A stretch of DNA of 64,000 bases, from contig CM029369.1 of NCBI GenBank assembly GCA_017165825.1, positions 14,816,955-14,880,954 on the forward strand, read 5' to 3'. This DNA comes from Hepsetus odoe (lineage: Eukaryota; Chordata; Actinopteri; Characiformes; Hepsetidae). Below, piece after piece: positions 61,846 to 64,000 of this stretch (within the stretch, counting starts at the first letter, position 1; every line of letters starts with the position of its first letter). The position numbers and the translations under genes were made by a program. Under the pieces are notes generated by a model. The model had not been told where the DNA came from. It saw nothing but the letters and a program-made list of their open reading frames with translations, and did no database searches.

Positions 61846-63780
61846 AAAGTTTTACTATTTTAATATGTTTACTATGTTAGCTCAGCCAGCAACTGGAAAT
61901 TGTACAGTTAGCAAAAAGCATGCTATATTTGTATATATTTGTGTTCTGTTTAAAAATATACTTATTTTCAATCTGAAAATCAATTCAAGTGTTCATGTTT
62001 TTTAAAGCTACTGGAGCTAAATTCATGTTAGTATTCTTTCATTTCTATTCTTCCAATGCATCCCGAAATCAACCAGGTCAATATATCGTGCACCCCTAAC
62101 AACAAATGCTGCCAGTCTGTAGAGTGGGTTTTGAAAAAAAAAAAAATGTCACTGAACATTGATAAATAAGGGGAAAAGGTAAGTGTGACACTGGAGATGG
62201 AGGCAATGTAATACCAAGCCTGTGAGAATATAATGCCTGAAGTCTTCTGCTCCCAGTGCCACTCCAACGAGGGCAAGACAGGATCACAGATAGCTCGTTG
62301 ATGGCAGGAGAGGGAGCTTGGATTTCATCTCCTAGGTCTGCGCTAGCAAGCTCTAGCTGGGCCACTATATGCTGAGGTGTATTTAATGGCTGCTGGCATG
62401 TATTTGCCCTCTCTAATTCTCAGAGACACATTCCTTCCAGGGGGAAGGAGCAACTGGATCAAGCAGCAAACACTTTCCAGCAGGATCACTACGGCGTGTT
62501 AAGTCTGCACAGAAATGTCTCGGAAATCCGATTCACATGTAAGCCAAGCACAGGCCTTACTTATGAGCTAGGCTTGTTTACATGCAGTCAAGGGCCATTG
62601 CTTCCACTAGTGGTTAAACTGAGACTGTTCAAGAGGGCAAGGTTTGTTCTTAGATTGTACATGTGTTCATCATTAAGTGAAGGTCATGTTAGTGCTGAGG
62701 GTAAAGAGTAAAAATCTGTATGAATAATGACAAACAGAACAGGAAAGGATTATATCCATATATCCATATTTCTATTTAAGTCTTTAGGTACAAGCTAATA
62801 TGTAAACTTAAAGTAAACACAGTTAACATCAAAGCTAGTCATAATATACTAATACAATAAAAAAAAAAATTAAACATTTTTCAATACATCTCTAAATTAA
62901 TTATAACTTAATTGTCATAACTATGTAGATTTGTCAACATAAGCAAAGCAACAAATACTTTCACCCTGGGTAAGTAAATTCCCTTCAGAGAAATGTTTAA
63001 ATGGAAATTGAAAATTAATTTTAGAACCTACATTTTAGTTTTAGCACTTTCAGTTTTTGACATTAAAATCTAAATGTGAAGGTTTAAATCTATCATGTTT
63101 TATTGTGGCCAAAGACTTTCAAGTGCATTTTGTCCTGCTGGACAGCCAGGACATAGGCCTGCTTCTGTTTTAGCCCCAGCAGTTCTTTTATTATTTATAT
63201 ACACAAATCAGTTATTAGATTAGGTCATTCAAAATTTAATCTCTCTACTGAATTGAACATGAAACAGACGACCCTGAAACTGGTGATAGTGGCCTAGTAA
63301 CCACTAATGCCATGGCAACCCCAGTGGAAGGTGGCAGGAAAATGTTCCCTTTCGGGACGATGAGGCGGTGCAACATTGCTAATGATTACATCAGTGCGTG
63401 AGTCACCCCCACTGGTTTGCTCAGGTGTCAGTAGCTCCCAATGTGGAGCCATCTGTCCTCTCTTCATGGACTCCCAGCACCCTGTCCCTCTGCTCCAGCT
63501 ACACACCATGCTGCAGCACCATGACTGCAGGCAGAGAGAAGGCCCTCTGGTGCCCCATGTTTTGAATGGCAGGCTTTTATTTGTCACAAAGTTAAACACT
63601 GAAAAGTTAGACTTAGAGTAACAGCAAGGCCAAATAAATTCTTTTTGTTATGCACCAATGACAATTGGTTTTGATATTAAATGAAAATGAGATGAGAGAT
63701 CAGATTTTCATATTTTATTTCCTGAATTTAAATCTAGGCATGTTAAATTAGAACATAGGGCCATATGTATATGTCCACCC
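61846..63780. other. dgkg intron or upstream DNA, nothing recognised
   Basis: No exon or repeat family was recognised. The open frames at 62096-62365 and 63294-63599 (minus) have no family features and no coding-like splice borders. Confidence 0.45.
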
Positions 63781-63839
63781 ACTTTTTCTAGTGAGCAAAA
63801 GGACTGGAACACGAGAGACCGCCAGATGATTGTACACAG

Positions 63840-64000
63840 CTTCGTCCTGCTAGATTGATTGTTTGTACTGTAAATAGGTCATACTATTGATTTCTATTCT
63901 CAGCTGAAACAATGGATTTCACCTATGAAAACTGCAGTTGTTATTAAAACGGAAAACCAATATGAACACAAAGGAGCTGTCTATGTGGGGAAAAGCATGA
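63840..64000 (+). mobile_element. Left end of a Tc1-like element, cut by the window edge
   Basis: The sequence gatttcacctatgaaaactg...gttgttattaaaacgg...atgtggggaaaagcatg matches 11560-11650 and leads into the N-terminal transposase region of that fragment. The rest lies outside the window. Confidence 0.5.

Noticed and set aside
63294..63621. Open frames of about 80-100 codons on both strands
   Set aside because: They contain no diacylglycerol kinase motif and no usable acceptor/donor pair for a dgkg exon.
56043..64000. Search for further dgkg exons (catalytic or accessory domain)
   Set aside because: No minus-strand match to the expected preceding exon was found; it probably lies beyond the window.

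Overview
The window is nuclear DNA of a ray-finned fish, most likely a teleost. Three vertebrate genes with many small exons and GT-AG introns, all on the minus strand, are embedded in AT-rich DNA full of microsatellites, tRNA-derived SINEs and decayed Tc1-like transposons. The repeat mix looks otophysan (characin or catfish type), but that is an impression. No prokaryotic, viral or CRISPR-like content was seen.

Layout in + coordinates. (1) 0.3-7.2 kb: a complete rbm44 gene. I assembled 18 coding exons whose phases all agree, giving a predicted 1088-residue germ-cell RNA-binding protein. It has an unrecognised N-terminal domain, a four-cysteine zinc ribbon, a long acidic Ser-rich middle, an RRM with atypical RNP motifs and a conserved C-terminal helical block. 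A CpG-richer stretch at 7.3-7.6 kb is its probable promoter. (2) 7.6-12.6 kb: intergenic, with Tc1-like fragments and a SINE. (3) 12.6-23.2 kb: etv5, a PEA3-subfamily ETS transcription factor. Twelve coding exons give 522 residues; there is a long 3' UTR and a CpG-rich 5' region with three CCAAT boxes, bracketed by long (GA)n and (CT)n tracts in inverted orientation. (4) 23.3-31 kb: about 9 kb of intergenic DNA rich in repeats, including a Tc1-like element split by a SINE-like insertion with a target-site duplication. (5) 32.1-64 kb: the 3' end of dgkg (type I diacylglycerol kinase). Six exons encode the last 212 residues, with introns up to about 10 kb. The rest of the gene lies beyond the right edge.

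The genes do not form an operon. ETV5 acts downstream of FGF/ERK signalling, DGKG terminates diacylglycerol signalling, and RBM44 is a germ-cell protein. ETV5 next to DGKG mirrors ETV1 next to DGKB in human and is an ancient paralogous arrangement; RBM44 beside ETV5 is not the human arrangement.

No wholly new system was found. The observations most worth checking are the etv5 splice donor embedded in a (GTGA)n microsatellite, the zinc ribbon and uncharacterised N-terminus of RBM44, two perfect hairpins 530 bp apart in a dgkg intron, a Tc1 deletion-derivative family with about 190-bp terminal inverted repeats, and the inverted GA/CT tracts around the etv5 promoter.
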